Shown here in pieces: positions 48,806-58,807 of a stretch of 64,000 nt of DNA. Origin of the DNA: an uncultured Mediterraneibacter sp. (GTDB lineage: Bacteria > Bacillota > Clostridia > Lachnospirales > Lachnospiraceae); the NCBI GenBank assembly GCA_944381935.1, contig CALWMN010000006.1, positions 92,341 through 156,340 of the forward strand, read 5' to 3'. Position 1 is the stretch's first letter. Each line of letters opens with the position of its first letter. The notes under the pieces were generated by a model that saw only the letters and a program-made list of their open reading frames with translations, made no database searches and was not told the origin of the DNA. The position numbers and the translations under genes were made by a program.

Positions 48806-50737
48806 ATGAAGATCACATTAAAAGACGGCTCATACAAGGAATACCAGAATGCCATGAGCGTTTATGACATTGCAAAGGACATCAGCGAAGGACTCGCCCG
48901 GGTGGCAACATCCGGCGAGATGGACGGTGAGATTGTAGATTTGAGGACGGTAGTGGACAGAGACTGCGAGCTGAATATCCTCACATTTAACGATGAGAAA
49001 GGGAAAGGAGCTTTCCGGCACACGGCGTCGCATATTATGGCGCAGGCGGTGAAGAGGCTCTACCCGGATGCAAAGCTTGCGATCGGGCCCTCCATTGCAG
49101 ACGGGTTCTACTATGATGTGGATCGGGATACTCCTCTGACGACGGATGACCTGGAAAAGATCGAGGCGGAGATGAAGAAGATCGTGAAGGAGAATCTTCC
49201 GATCGAACAGTTCACGAAACCGAGGGAGGAAGCCATCGAATATTTTAAGGAAAAGAATGAACCCTATAAAGTGGAACTGATCGAGGATCTCCCGGAGGGC
49301 GAGACGATCAGCTTTTACTCCCAGGGAGAGTTCACCGATCTGTGTGCGGGGCCGCATCTGATGACGACAAAACCGGTGAAAGCATTCAAGCTGACGAGCC
49401 TGGCAGGAGCTTACTGGAGGGGCAGCGAGAAAAACAAGATGCTCCAGAGGATCTATGGGACCGCATTTCCAAAGAAAGCGGAACTGGATGAATACCTTGC
49501 GATGATGGAAGAGGCAAAAAAGAGGGACCACAGAAAGCTTGGAAAAGAGCTGGGACTGTTTATGATGCGAGAGGAGGGACCGGGATTCCCGTTCTTCCTG
49601 CCAAACGGCATGGTGCTGAAAAACGTGCTCCTGGATTACTGGAGAGAGATCCACAGACGGGCGGGGTACGTGGAGATCTCCACTCCGGTCATGTTAAGCC
49701 GGCACCTGTGGGAGACTTCGGGACACTGGGACCACTATAAAGAAAACATGTATACGACGGTGATAGACGATGAAGACTTTGCAATCAAGCCGATGAACTG
49801 CCCGGGCGGTATTCTCGTCTACCAGTCCGAACCACGTTCCTACAGAGACCTGCCGATCCGCATGGGCGAGCTTGGGCTGGTTCATCGCCATGAGAAGTCC
49901 GGCCAGCTCCACGGACTGATGAGGGTGCGCTGCTTTACGCAGGACGACGCGCATATCTTCATGACGCCGGAGCAGATCAAGGACGAGATCAAAGGCGTTG
50001 TAAAGCTGATCGACGAGGTTTACAGCCTGTTCGGATTCAAATATCACGTCGAGCTCTCCACGCGGCCGGAAGACAGCATGGGAAGCGACGAGGACTGGGA
50101 GATGGCGACAGAGGCGCTTAAGAGCGCGCTGGATGATATCGGACTTCCGTACGTTGTAAATGAGGGGGACGGAGCCTTCTATGGTCCGAAGATTGACTTC
50201 CATCTGGAAGATTCCATCGGAAGAACGTGGCAGTGCGGCACGATCCAGCTCGATTTCCAGCTTCCGCTCCGCTTTGACCTGGAGTACACGGGGGCAGACG
50301 GGGAGAAGCACAGGCCGATCATGATCCACCGCGTTGTATTCGGCTCCATTGAGAGATTTATCGGAATCCTGATCGAGCATTTTGCAGGAGCGTTCCCGAC
50401 CTGGCTGGCGCCGGTGCAGGTGAAGGTGCTACCGATCTCCGACAAACATATGGAGTACGGCATGAAAGTGCTGGAGGCCCTGAAAGAGTCGGGAATCCGC
50501 GCAGAGATCGATACCCGGGCGGAGAAGATCGGGTATAAGATCCGTGAGGCACAGATGAGGAAGATCCCGTATATGCTCGTGGTGGGGGCAAAGGAAGAAG
50601 AGGAAAACAAGGTTTCTGTCAGAAGCAGGTTTGCCGGAGATGAAGGGCAGAAGAGCCTGGAAGAGTTCCTTTCGCAGATTGGAGAAGAGGTGCGGACAAG
50701 AGAAACCAGAAAAATGGATAAACAGGATACTGAGTAA
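48806..50737 (+). CDS. thrS: Threonyl-tRNA synthetase
   Basis: 643 residues, full length: TGS domain, editing domain with HTASHIMAQAVKRLYPDAK (zinc-type HxxxH), class II catalytic core with MNCPGGI and GLVHRHEKSG, and anticodon domain near the C terminus. It charges tRNA-Thr and edits Ser-tRNA-Thr. AAGGAGAGG precedes the ATG. The stop overlaps the next start by one base (TAATG). Confidence 0.97.
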   Translation: MKITLKDGSYKEYQNAMSVYDIAKDISEGLARVATSGEMDGEIVDLRTVVDRDCELNILTFNDEKGKGAFRHTASHIMAQAVKRLYPDAKLAIGPSIADGFYYDVDRDTPLTTDDLEKIEAEMKKIVKENLPIEQFTKPREEAIEYFKEKNEPYKVELIEDLPEGETISFYSQGEFTDLCAGPHLMTTKPVKAFKLTSLAGAYWRGSEKNKMLQRIYGTAFPKKAELDEYLAMMEEAKKRDHRKLGKELGLFMMREEGPGFPFFLPNGMVLKNVLLDYWREIHRRAGYVEISTPVMLSRHLWETSGHWDHYKENMYTTVIDDEDFAIKPMNCPGGILVYQSEPRSYRDLPIRMGELGLVHRHEKSGQLHGLMRVRCFTQDDAHIFMTPEQIKDEIKGVVKLIDEVYSLFGFKYHVELSTRPEDSMGSDEDWEMATEALKSALDDIGLPYVVNEGDGAFYGPKIDFHLEDSIGRTWQCGTIQLDFQLPLRFDLEYTGADGEKHRPIMIHRVVFGSIERFIGILIEHFAGAFPTWLAPVQVKVLPISDKHMEYGMKVLEALKESGIRAEIDTRAEKIGYKIREAQMRKIPYMLVVGAKEEEENKVSVRSRFAGDEGQKSLEEFLSQIGEEVRTRETRKMDKQDTE

Positions 50738-51753
50738 TGCAGGGCAGACGGCGAAATGGGGACAGACCAGGCAACCGGAACCGAAGAACGAGGGCCAGAG
50801 GCAGATCCCGGGTCAGAAACCGGAACAAAAGGATGGACAGACGACAGAGGCAGAACAGAGGGAGGCTCCTGCTTCCTGCCGTCCTTGCGGCAGCTGCGCT
50901 CGCCTTGCTCCTCCTGGCTGCGGGGATCACTGCGGCGGTCCGGTTCTCTACAAGGGGCAGCAGCTCTGAAAACGATGAAACTATGCCTCAGGCGAAGAAT
51001 CTCACCATTGAAACGGATACCGGGACGGAGGAAGGGACTGGGGATAACCGAAGGGTAAAGAATACGGCGACCGAAGAAAACCACAAGACGAACGGACTTG
51101 CCATCTGTATGTACCATTATGTTTACGATGCATCAGAGCCGCCGGACGATTTAAACAGCAATTATATTGAGGTACATGATCTGGAGGAAGAGGTAAAGTA
51201 CCTTGTGGATCACGACTATTATTTCCCCACGTGGGAGGAAGTGCGCCAGTATGTGGACGGGGAGCTCCTGCTCCCGGAAAAAAGCGTGGTGCTTACATTT
51301 GACGACGGGGCAAAAAGTTTTCTTGAACTGGGGATCCCTGTCTTTGAGAAGTATGAGGTGCCTGCGACCTCTTTTCTGATCACAGGCAGCGGCGGAGAAG
51401 AGAAAGTGGCACAGTATCAGAGTGACTATGTGACCTTCCAGTCCCATTCCGACAACATGCACAGGGGAGGCGGAAATATCGGGCACGGCGGGATCTTCAC
51501 TGCCATGAGCCATGACGATGCCGTGGCGGATCTGGAAAAATCGATCGAGATCTGCGGACACGGAGATGCGTTCGCCTATCCTTACGGGGATTACACAGAT
51601 GACTGCAGGCAGGCGGTGGAAGACGCCGGTTTCCTCTGTGCGGTCACAACAGAAAACAGGAGGGCAGAGGTCGGCGACGACCCGCTGCTCCTTCCGAGAG
51701 TGAGGATGCTGCAGGGCCAGACACTGGAAGGATTTATCAGCCTGATAGAGTAA
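50737..51753 (+). CDS. Polysaccharide deacetylase, membrane-anchored
   Basis: 338 residues. An unusual Arg/Asn-rich cytoplasmic tail (residues 1-43, about 20 Arg) leads into one membrane segment (44-68) and a surface domain. 'VVLTFDDGAKSFLELGIPVF' is NodB motif 1 (Asp-Asp), 'FQSHSDNMHRG' the metal His motif 2, and 'FAYPYGDYTDDCRQAVEDAG' motif 3. Such enzymes remove N-acetyl groups from peptidoglycan or surface glycans. It overlaps thrS by 1 nt, so it may share the T-box transcript. Confidence 0.88.
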   Translation: MQGRRRNGDRPGNRNRRTRARGRSRVRNRNKRMDRRQRQNRGRLLLPAVLAAAALALLLLAAGITAAVRFSTRGSSSENDETMPQAKNLTIETDTGTEEGTGDNRRVKNTATEENHKTNGLAICMYHYVYDASEPPDDLNSNYIEVHDLEEEVKYLVDHDYYFPTWEEVRQYVDGELLLPEKSVVLTFDDGAKSFLELGIPVFEKYEVPATSFLITGSGGEEKVAQYQSDYVTFQSHSDNMHRGGGNIGHGGIFTAMSHDDAVADLEKSIEICGHGDAFAYPYGDYTDDCRQAVEDAGFLCAVTTENRRAEVGDDPLLLPRVRMLQGQTLEGFISLIE

Positions 51754-51772
51754 AAAATGGAAGGGATAAAAG

Positions 51773-51806
51773 AAAAGCTCCGATCCGTCAGCGGCCGGAG
51801 CTTTTT
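51773..51806 (+). terminator. Bidirectional intrinsic terminator
   Basis: AAAAGCTCCG (51773-51782) pairs with CGGAGCTTTT (51796-51805) and ends in T on both strands, serving the deacetylase and the convergent ABC gene. Confidence 0.85.
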
Positions 51807-51819
51807 CCGTTGTCAATTG

Positions 51820-53541
51820 TCACAGATTGTAGTAGTGGGCATAGAGACCGCCCTTTTCAAGGAGCGTCTCATGGGTTCCGCGTTCCGCGATTCCGTCCTC
51901 TGTGATCACGATGATCTCGTCCGCTCCCCGTATTGTGGAAAGCCTGTGGGCGATGGTGATCGTTGTGCGGTTCTTTGAGAGTTCTTCGAGGCTCTGCTGG
52001 ATCCATCGCTCACTTTCATTGTCCAGGGCACTGGTCGCCTCATCCAGGATCAGGATGGGGGGATTTTTGAGGAAGACGCGGGCGATGGAAATCCTCTGCT
52101 TCTGCCCGCCTGACAGGCGGGTGCCGCGCTCTCCTACATAGGTGTCATATCCGTCGGGAAGCTCCTGTATAAAATCGTGGATATTGGCGCGTCTGGCAGC
52201 CTCCTCGATTTCCTCCATGGTGGAGCCGGGTTTTCCGTACTCAATATTCTCCCGTATGGTGCCGCAGAAGAGATAGACGTCCTGCTGTACCATACCGATC
52301 TGGCTTCTCAGGCTTTTCAGCGACAGCGTCCGAACGTCCTGTCCGTCTATGGTGACGTTTCCTCCGGTGACGTCATAAAAACGTGGAAGGAGAGAGCAGA
52401 TCGTCGTCTTTCCGCTTCCGGAAGGGCCGACAAGGGCAATGGATTTTCCTGCCGGTATTTCAAACGAAACGTGTGAGAGCACGGGCGTATCATCATCGCT
52501 GTAATGGAACGAGACGTCCTCGTAGCAGACACGTCCCCGCACATTTGTCAGATCTTTTGCATCAGGAGCGTCTTTGATCTCCGGTTCCGTCTCAATCACA
52601 TCAAGAAAACGGCGGAAACCTGAGAGCCCTTTCTGCATGGTCTCGATAAGCTCCACAAGGATCTGGATCGGGCTGATGAAGATTCCGATATAGAGCGCAT
52701 ACATGGCGAGATCGCCCGGAAGCATCAGACCTCTGGCGATCAGGTAGCCTCCGTAGACAAGGGTCACAAGGTACATCATCCCCTGGAAAAACAGATTCCA
52801 TCCCATGAAGCTTCCCATACAGTTATAATTGTTCCGCTTGGAGATAAGGAAGGCGTGGTTGCTCTTCCGGAATTTTTCGTGCTCAATATCCTCGTTTGCA
52901 AAGGACTGGACTACGCGGATGCCGGACAGGGTATCCTGAAGGCTGGCATTGACGTCCCCGATCTTGCGGCGGTTTTCCATGAAGGTCTCCTGCATTCTCC
53001 CGTTCTGCCGGAAGGAAAAGAGGAACATACACAGGACAAGCGCAGCCAGGGGGAGGGCAAGTCTCCAGTTGATCAGGAACAGGAAAACAAAAGAGCCGAT
53101 GATCTTGACAAGGGAGATGAAAAGGTTCTCAGGGCCGTGGTGGGCAAATTCTGCAATATCGAACAGATCCGAGACCAGCTTGCTCATCATCTGACCGGAG
53201 TTGTTCCGGCTGTAATAGGAAAACGAAAGCTTTTCATAGTGGTCAAAGAGCTGCTGGCGCATATCCCGTTCCATGTGCGCCCCCATCATATGCCCCTGGT
53301 AGCTGACGTAATACTTACACAGGCTCTGTATGATGTACATGGCAAGAAGCCCTGCGGCGATATAGGGGAGCGCGCCCAGAATCGAGGCGGCGTCTTTTGT
53401 GAAAAGCGTATTGGTCGCCGTGCGCAGGATCTGCGGATAGGCGAGATCGGCAAGGCTGATGAACGCCGCGCACAGAAGGTCGATGAAAAATACACTTTTG
53501 TACGGGGCATAATAATGAATAAATTTTCTGATGGTATTCAT
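51820..53541 (-). CDS. ABC exporter, fused permease and ATPase
   Basis: 573 residues. An N-terminal six-helix membrane domain and C-terminal ATPase with Walker A GPSGSGKTT, signature LSGGQKQR and Walker B ILILDEATSAL. It is a half-transporter of the MsbA/MdlB type, working as homodimer or with a partner, exporting lipids, drugs or peptides. The start at 53541 has AGGAGGA 3-9 nt upstream; a longer frame begins at 53607. No second half-transporter is adjacent. Confidence 0.92.
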   Translation of the reverse strand: MNTIRKFIHYYAPYKSVFFIDLLCAAFISLADLAYPQILRTATNTLFTKDAASILGALPYIAAGLLAMYIIQSLCKYYVSYQGHMMGAHMERDMRQQLFDHYEKLSFSYYSRNNSGQMMSKLVSDLFDIAEFAHHGPENLFISLVKIIGSFVFLFLINWRLALPLAALVLCMFLFSFRQNGRMQETFMENRRKIGDVNASLQDTLSGIRVVQSFANEDIEHEKFRKSNHAFLISKRNNYNCMGSFMGWNLFFQGMMYLVTLVYGGYLIARGLMLPGDLAMYALYIGIFISPIQILVELIETMQKGLSGFRRFLDVIETEPEIKDAPDAKDLTNVRGRVCYEDVSFHYSDDDTPVLSHVSFEIPAGKSIALVGPSGSGKTTICSLLPRFYDVTGGNVTIDGQDVRTLSLKSLRSQIGMVQQDVYLFCGTIRENIEYGKPGSTMEEIEEAARRANIHDFIQELPDGYDTYVGERGTRLSGGQKQRISIARVFLKNPPILILDEATSALDNESERWIQQSLEELSKNRTTITIAHRLSTIRGADEIIVITEDGIAERGTHETLLEKGGLYAHYYNL

Positions 53542-53699
53542 GGCAATCCTCCTTATTTTTTGCTTATAGAAATGCCCTGGATTAACCTCCGGGCAAATGA
53601 CTGGCACGAAATGTCACAACAATATTAGCACAACCTTTTTGGGTTGACAAGCATGACAGGATTATGTATGGTATTACAGCAGGAGGAGAGAAGAGAGGA

Positions 53700-54656
53700 A
53701 TGAAGCTGTATCTCGCCCCGCTTGAGGGGATAACAGGATGGATATACAGGAATGCGGTAGAGGAATGTTTCGGAGGGTTTGACCGGTATTTTATCCCCTT
53801 TATCAAGCCGAACCAGAACGGGCATTTCAGCGCTAGGGAAAAGAAGGATATTATGCCGGAACACAATGTGCGCATGCATGCCGTGCCGCAGATCCTGACG
53901 AATAATGCGGAGGATTTCTTAAGGACGGCAAAGAAGCTTGAGCAGTTCGGGTACGGGGAAATCAACCTGAATCTGGGATGCCCCTCGCGGACAGTCGTGA
54001 CAAAAGGCAGGGGGGCCGGATTTCTTGCCTTTCCGGAAAAGCTGGACGCATTTCTTGACACGGTTTTTGAAAAATGCAGTATGAAAATCTCAATCAAAAC
54101 ACGGATCGGGATGGAACAGCCGGATGAGTTTCCGGGCATTATGGATATTTATAATCGATATCCGATAGAAGAGTTGACCATTCATCCCCGCCTGCAGAAA
54201 GATTTTTATAAAAACACCCCGGATCTGGACGTGTTTGCGCAGGCGCTTGCACAGAGCAGGAATCCGGTGTGCTATAACGGAGATATATTTTCGCCTGGAG
54301 ATTATGAGGCATTCCACGGAAAATTTCCGGCGGCAGAACGCGTTATGATTGGGCGGGGCACGCTTATTGACCCGTCCCTGGCAAGACAGATCAAGGGAGG
54401 CAGGGCAGCAGGCAAAGAGGAACTGAAGAAATTTCACGGCCTGATCTATGCCGGATACTGTGAAGAAATGTCGGGAGACAGGACGATCCTCTATAAGATG
54501 AAAGAGCTGTGGTCTTATCTTGCCCCGCTCTTTACAAACTACAAAAAGTATGCAAAGAAAATCAAGAAATGTGAGAAATGTCTGCTGTATGAGAAAATAG
54601 TGGAGGAACTCTTTGAATCGGAAGAAGTGAATGAGAGAGGAAGAAGACCGATATGA
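53700..54656 (+). CDS. tRNA-dihydrouridine synthase
   Basis: 318 residues. 'MKLYLAPLEGITGWIYRNAV' is the FMN phosphate end of the barrel; Cys94 in INLNLGCPSRTVV is the catalytic acid; 'RIGMEQPDEFP' and 'MIGRGTLIDPSLA' fit Dus enzymes. It reduces uridines in tRNA D-loops. The start at 53700 has GGAGGAGAGAAGAGAGGA upstream. The gene overlaps the PAP2 gene by 4 nt. Confidence 0.92.
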   Translation: MKLYLAPLEGITGWIYRNAVEECFGGFDRYFIPFIKPNQNGHFSAREKKDIMPEHNVRMHAVPQILTNNAEDFLRTAKKLEQFGYGEINLNLGCPSRTVVTKGRGAGFLAFPEKLDAFLDTVFEKCSMKISIKTRIGMEQPDEFPGIMDIYNRYPIEELTIHPRLQKDFYKNTPDLDVFAQALAQSRNPVCYNGDIFSPGDYEAFHGKFPAAERVMIGRGTLIDPSLARQIKGGRAAGKEELKKFHGLIYAGYCEEMSGDRTILYKMKELWSYLAPLFTNYKKYAKKIKKCEKCLLYEKIVEELFESEEVNERGRRPI

Positions 54657-55192
54657 TTGATTTCTTATTACAGATTGATGGGAATATCCTGCTGTTTATA
54701 CAGGAGCATATCAGACAGGAATGGATGGACGGATTTTGGATAACTGTCACCCATCTGGGGGACGGCGGGATATGCTGGCTTATCCTTGCCTTTGCCCTTC
54801 TTATCCCAAAGCAGACAAGAAAAGCGGGGATTGCCGCACTAATTGGCCTGGCTGTGGGAGCGTTGATCACGAATGTGACACTCAAAAATATTGTGGCGCG
54901 CACCCGTCCGTATGAAGTGATACAGGGACTTTCCCTGCTGATAGAGCGCCAGCATGATTTTTCCTTCCCGTCGGGACATACGTGCGCATCCTTTTCCGCG
55001 GCATGCGCACTGTATCTTACCCTGCCGCGCAGATGGGGCATAGTATGTCTGGCCCTTGCCTCGCTGATCGCCCTGTCGAGGCTCTATGTGGGAGTCCACT
55101 ATCCAAGCGACGTGCTGGGAGGGCTGCTGGTGGGAATCTTCTCCGGCTGGGTTGGCTGGAAGCTGCAAAATAAAGTTTTCTCCGATAGGTAA
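54653..55192 (+). CDS. PAP2-family membrane phosphatase
   Basis: 179 residues, about five membrane segments. The three PAP2 motifs are visible: C1 KNIVARTRPYE, C2 SFPSGHTCA, C3 SRLYVGVHYPSD, with the nucleophile His in C3 (GVHYPSD) and acid in C2. It removes phosphate from membrane lipids such as undecaprenyl pyrophosphate or phosphatidic acid. Coupled to dus by ATGA. The 130 nt that follow hold nothing recognisable. Confidence 0.9.
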   Translation: MIDFLLQIDGNILLFIQEHIRQEWMDGFWITVTHLGDGGICWLILAFALLIPKQTRKAGIAALIGLAVGALITNVTLKNIVARTRPYEVIQGLSLLIERQHDFSFPSGHTCASFSAACALYLTLPRRWGIVCLALASLIALSRLYVGVHYPSDVLGGLLVGIFSGWVGWKLQNKVFSDR

Positions 55193-55323
55193 AGCCGGAG
55201 ACTCCCCGCTTTGAGCAGATATAGTTTTTACGGCAGATAAAACTGAGTCGATGAAAAACTTCTGATTTGCATAAATGAGCAGACATATGTTTTTGTATAC
55301 AGGCTTATCTGTTCGCGAAAACT

Positions 55324-56934
55324 CTATTTCCCATTCTGCTTTTGGAGGGCTGCCTCCACGAAGCCTTTAAACAGCGGATGGGGCCTGTTGGGCCTTGATT
55401 TGAGCTCAGGGTGTGCCTGTGTGGCGATAAACCACGGGTGATCCGGGATCTCAATCATTTCTACGATACGGCTGTCCGGCGACAGTCCGCAAAGGCTCAT
55501 GCCATGTTCTTCAAGCACTTCCCGGTAGTCATTGTTTACCTCGTAGCGGTGGCGGTGACGCTCATGGATCTCCTTCTGTCCGTAGAGGCTCAATGCCCGT
55601 GATCCGTCCTTTAGTATGCACGGATATGATCCAAGCCTTAAGGTGCCTCCGATATCCTCAATACCGATCTGGTCCGGCATGATATGAATGACAGGATGTG
55701 TCGTATCAGGTTTAAGTTCCATACTGTGCGCGTCATTGTACCCCACAACATTCCGCGCAAACTCTACAATGGCAAGCTGCATTCCGAGACAAAGTCCCAG
55801 ATAGGGGATGTTGTGCGTGCGGGCATACCGGATTGCCTCGATCTTTCCTTCGATGCCTCGGTTCCCAAAGCCGCCCGGAACAAGAATACCGCTTACATCG
55901 GAAAAGATATCCCCAACGTTATCCGCAGTCACAGTCTCAGAATCGACCCATTTGATGTTTACAGTTGTATGGCTGTAGATGCCTCCGTGCTTCAATGCTT
56001 CTACCACACTGATGTAAGCGTCATGGAGCTGGATATACTTTCCGACGAGCGCTACTGTGACTTCCTGAGTCGGATGGCGGAGGTTTTCCACCATGTCAAT
56101 CCAGTCCTTGAGATCAGGTTCCGGGCAGTCCAGGTTAAGACATTCACAGACAACCTGGGCCAGCCTTTCCCGTTCCATTGCCAGAGGCGCTTCGTACAGA
56201 TATTCCACATCCAGATTCTGGAGGACATGGTCTGCGGGAAGGTTGCAGAACAGGGAAATCTTGTCTTTCATGCCTGCGTCCAGCGGATATTCGGAACGGC
56301 ACACGATGATGTCAGGCTGGATCCCCATTCCCTGCAGTTCTTTTACGCTTGCCTGTGTGGGCTTGGTTTTCATTTCCTGTGACGCCCGCAGATAGGGGAT
56401 CAGGGTGACATGGATCAGGATAACATTTTCCCGCCCTTTCTCATGCTGGAACTGCCGGATCGATTCAAGAAAAGGCTGGCTTTCGATATCACCCACAGTA
56501 CCGCCAACTTCAATGATGGCAATCTCTGTATCTTCTGCAGCCGGATTGCGGTAAAACCGGCTCTTGATCTCATTCGTGATATGAGGGATGACCTGGACGG
56601 TTCCCCCTCCAAAATCTCCGCGGCGTTCTTTCTGCAGGACAGACCAGTAGATCTTTCCTGTTGTGACGTTGGAATTTTTGGTCAGGCTTTCATCGATAAA
56701 CCGTTCATAATGTCCCAGATCCAGGTCAGTCTCAGCCCCATCGTCCGTGACGAACACCTCTCCGTGCTGGACCGGATTCATGGTACCGGGATCAATATTG
56801 ATATAGGGGTCAAATTTCTGCATTGTAACCGTGTAGCCGCGGGCCTTTAAAAGACGTCCGAGAGATGCCGCGGTAATTCCCTTTCCAAGCCCGGAAACAA
56901 CGCCGCCGGTGACAAAAACATATTTTACTGCCAT
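55324..56934 (-). CDS. pyrG: CTP synthase
   Basis: 536 residues. The N-terminal synthetase begins [20 protein letters not shown]; the C-terminal glutamine amidotransferase has nucleophile Cys in '[19 protein letters not shown]' and His-Glu near 'ATQAHPEL'. PyrG makes CTP from UTP with glutamine. AGGAGG lies 9 nt before the ATG. A hairpin with T-run in the leader suggests attenuation. Confidence 0.97.
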   Translation of the reverse strand: MAVKYVFVTGGVVSGLGKGITAASLGRLLKARGYTVTMQKFDPYINIDPGTMNPVQHGEVFVTDDGAETDLDLGHYERFIDESLTKNSNVTTGKIYWSVLQKERRGDFGGGTVQVIPHITNEIKSRFYRNPAAEDTEIAIIEVGGTVGDIESQPFLESIRQFQHEKGRENVILIHVTLIPYLRASQEMKTKPTQASVKELQGMGIQPDIIVCRSEYPLDAGMKDKISLFCNLPADHVLQNLDVEYLYEAPLAMERERLAQVVCECLNLDCPEPDLKDWIDMVENLRHPTQEVTVALVGKYIQLHDAYISVVEALKHGGIYSHTTVNIKWVDSETVTADNVGDIFSDVSGILVPGGFGNRGIEGKIEAIRYARTHNIPYLGLCLGMQLAIVEFARNVVGYNDAHSMELKPDTTHPVIHIMPDQIGIEDIGGTLRLGSYPCILKDGSRALSLYGQKEIHERHRHRYEVNNDYREVLEEHGMSLCGLSPDSRIVEMIEIPDHPWFIATQAHPELKSRPNRPHPLFKGFVEAALQKQNGK

Positions 56935-56986
56935 TTCTTTTCCTCCTGAGTGTGATAATCTTACTATGGGTATGCAAATGATATGA

Positions 56987-57103
56987 CGGGAAGCAGCCCT
57001 GCACTTCCCGGACCATACTTCTTAAAAAAGAGTACAGTCCAGCCATAGACTGCGACGCCGCGCCGTTGCGGCTCCGATGCTAAAGTGCAAATGGCTGAAC
57101 TGT
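56987..57103 (-). promoter_or_regulatory. Structured pyrG leader, candidate attenuator
   Basis: On the minus strand ACAGTTCAGCCAT (57103-57091) pairs with ATGGCTGGACTGT (57046-57034, one G-U), enclosing a GCCGC/GCGGC hairpin, then ACTCTTTTTT. A second hairpin (57010-56987, CGGGAA..TTCCCG) lies before the gene. TATACT at 57127-57122 is a possible -10. The element may attenuate pyrG or end the upstream DUF1846 transcript. Confidence 0.55.
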
Positions 57104-57181
57104 CTTAAAAAATACTTTTACAGTATACACCTATTTCGTTAAAAAATACAGACCTATTTTCAAAAACCGTAAAATAAGATA

Positions 57182-58666
57182 TTAAGCCTGATGATAAAGG
57201 TGATTGTGTTCGTAGACTGCTTCACATGTGAGCTGTACCCCAAGCTTTTTAAAAATCTTGACATCCACATCAGACAGAAGTACAGAGGTATGGGCCTGGC
57301 AGCCTTCCAGCCTGGGAAGCTGGGACAGGGCCAGCTTTGCCTGCGCGTTGCCTGCCGCGCTCGCAGAGAGCGCAATCAGAACTTCATCTGTGTGCAGGCG
57401 GGGATTTTTGCTCTTTAAATAATCCACCTTCAGTTTCTGGATCGGTTCTATGGACTCAGGTGAGATAATATGGAGCCCGTGGTCGATACCGGCAAGCTCT
57501 TTCAACACGTTTAACAGCAGGGCAGCAGAAGCGCCAAGCAGCTTAGTTGTCTTGCCGGTGATGATCCTGCCGTCATCCAGCTCAAGGGCGGCAGCAGGAC
57601 CGTCCGTCTCCTTTGCGCGCTCCAGTGCCCTGACTGCCACCTTGCGGTCAGAGACGGAGATGCCTGCCCGGTTCATGAGCAGTTCGATCTTCCGCGCTTC
57701 CTTGTCCGAGGCCTCTCCTTTTACCAGTGCGTTGAGAGCGGCATAATATCTGCGGATGATCTCCTGGCAGGATGCCTCTCGGCAGGCTTCGTCATCGCAG
57801 ATGCAGTTTCCTGCCATGTTGACCCCCATATCTGTAGGAGACTTGTACGGGCTCTCCCCATAGATCTTCTCAAAAATCGTGTTCAGAACCGGGAAGATCT
57901 CTACGTCGCGGTTATAGTTGACCGTTGTTTCCCCATATGCCTCCAGATGGAACGGATCGATCATATTGACGTCGTTGAGGTCAGCCGTTGCCGCCTCATA
58001 GGCAAGGTTGACCGGATGCTTCAGCGGAAGGTTCCAGATCGGGAAAGTCTCGAATTTCGCATAGCCTGCCCGGATTCCGTGCCTGTGTTCATGGTAGAGC
58101 TGTGAAAGGCACGTCGCCATCTTGCCGCTTCCCGGTCCCGGGGCAGTGACGATGACAAGTGGGCGGGAGGTCTGAATATAGTCATTCTTTCCATATCCTT
58201 CCTCACTGATGATAAGCGGGATATTGGAAGGATAGCCCGCAATATTATAGTGAAGATATACGGGGATATTCATTGCCTCCAGCCGGTTTTTGAACAGCAG
58301 GGCGCTTTCCTGCCCCGAAAACTGCGTGATCACCACGCTTCCGACATAAAGCCCCTGTTCCCTGTATGTCTCGATCAGGCGAAGGACATCGGAATCATAG
58401 GTGATGCCGAGGTCTCCGCGGATTTTATTCTTCTCAATATCCTTTGCGCTGATAGCGATTACGACCTCCGCCTGTGCACTCAGCTCTTTCAGGAGACGGA
58501 GTTTACTGTCAGGCGCAAAGCCGGGGAGAACACGGGAGGCGTGATAGTCATCAAACAGCTTGCCCCCAAATTCAAGATAAAGCTTATTGTCGAACTGGTC
58601 AATCCGGCTGCGGATGTGTTCAGACTGCATTTTCAGATATTTTTCATTGTCAAAACCAATTCTCAT
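57182..58666 (-). CDS. DUF1846 family protein
   Basis: 494 residues, full length for DUF1846. The start, 'MRIGFDNEKYLKMQSEHIRS', and 'PGPGSGKMATCLSQLYHEHR' (P-loop-like) are typical. Structures in the family show a two-domain fold of unknown activity, common in Firmicutes and gut bacteria. GGGGGACAG precedes the ATG. It lies upstream of pyrG on the same strand, separated by a hairpin with T-run. I do not know its reaction. Confidence 0.88.
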   Translation of the reverse strand: MRIGFDNEKYLKMQSEHIRSRIDQFDNKLYLEFGGKLFDDYHASRVLPGFAPDSKLRLLKELSAQAEVVIAISAKDIEKNKIRGDLGITYDSDVLRLIETYREQGLYVGSVVITQFSGQESALLFKNRLEAMNIPVYLHYNIAGYPSNIPLIISEEGYGKNDYIQTSRPLVIVTAPGPGSGKMATCLSQLYHEHRHGIRAGYAKFETFPIWNLPLKHPVNLAYEAATADLNDVNMIDPFHLEAYGETTVNYNRDVEIFPVLNTIFEKIYGESPYKSPTDMGVNMAGNCICDDEACREASCQEIIRRYYAALNALVKGEASDKEARKIELLMNRAGISVSDRKVAVRALERAKETDGPAAALELDDGRIITGKTTKLLGASAALLLNVLKELAGIDHGLHIISPESIEPIQKLKVDYLKSKNPRLHTDEVLIALSASAAGNAQAKLALSQLPRLEGCQAHTSVLLSDVDVKIFKKLGVQLTCEAVYEHNHLYHQA

Positions 58667-58750
58667 TTTCTGTCCCCCATTTTATGACATATTCCTTACC
58701 CAGTATACTATAAAAGCTCATCGATTTACAATATTTTCATAATCTTTTTA

Positions 58751-58779
58751 TTGATTTATGGAAACGCTGTCCTTATAAT
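58751..58779 (+). promoter_or_regulatory. ftsH promoter
   Basis: TTGATT (58751-58756), 17-nt spacer, TATAAT (58774-58779). Confidence 0.85.
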
Positions 58780-58807
58780 GATAATAGTTCATTTTAGGAG
58801 GCAGAGA

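Noticed and set aside
52855-53628. 257-codon frame opposite the ABC exporter
   Set aside because: Shadow of a well-supported gene with Walker motifs.
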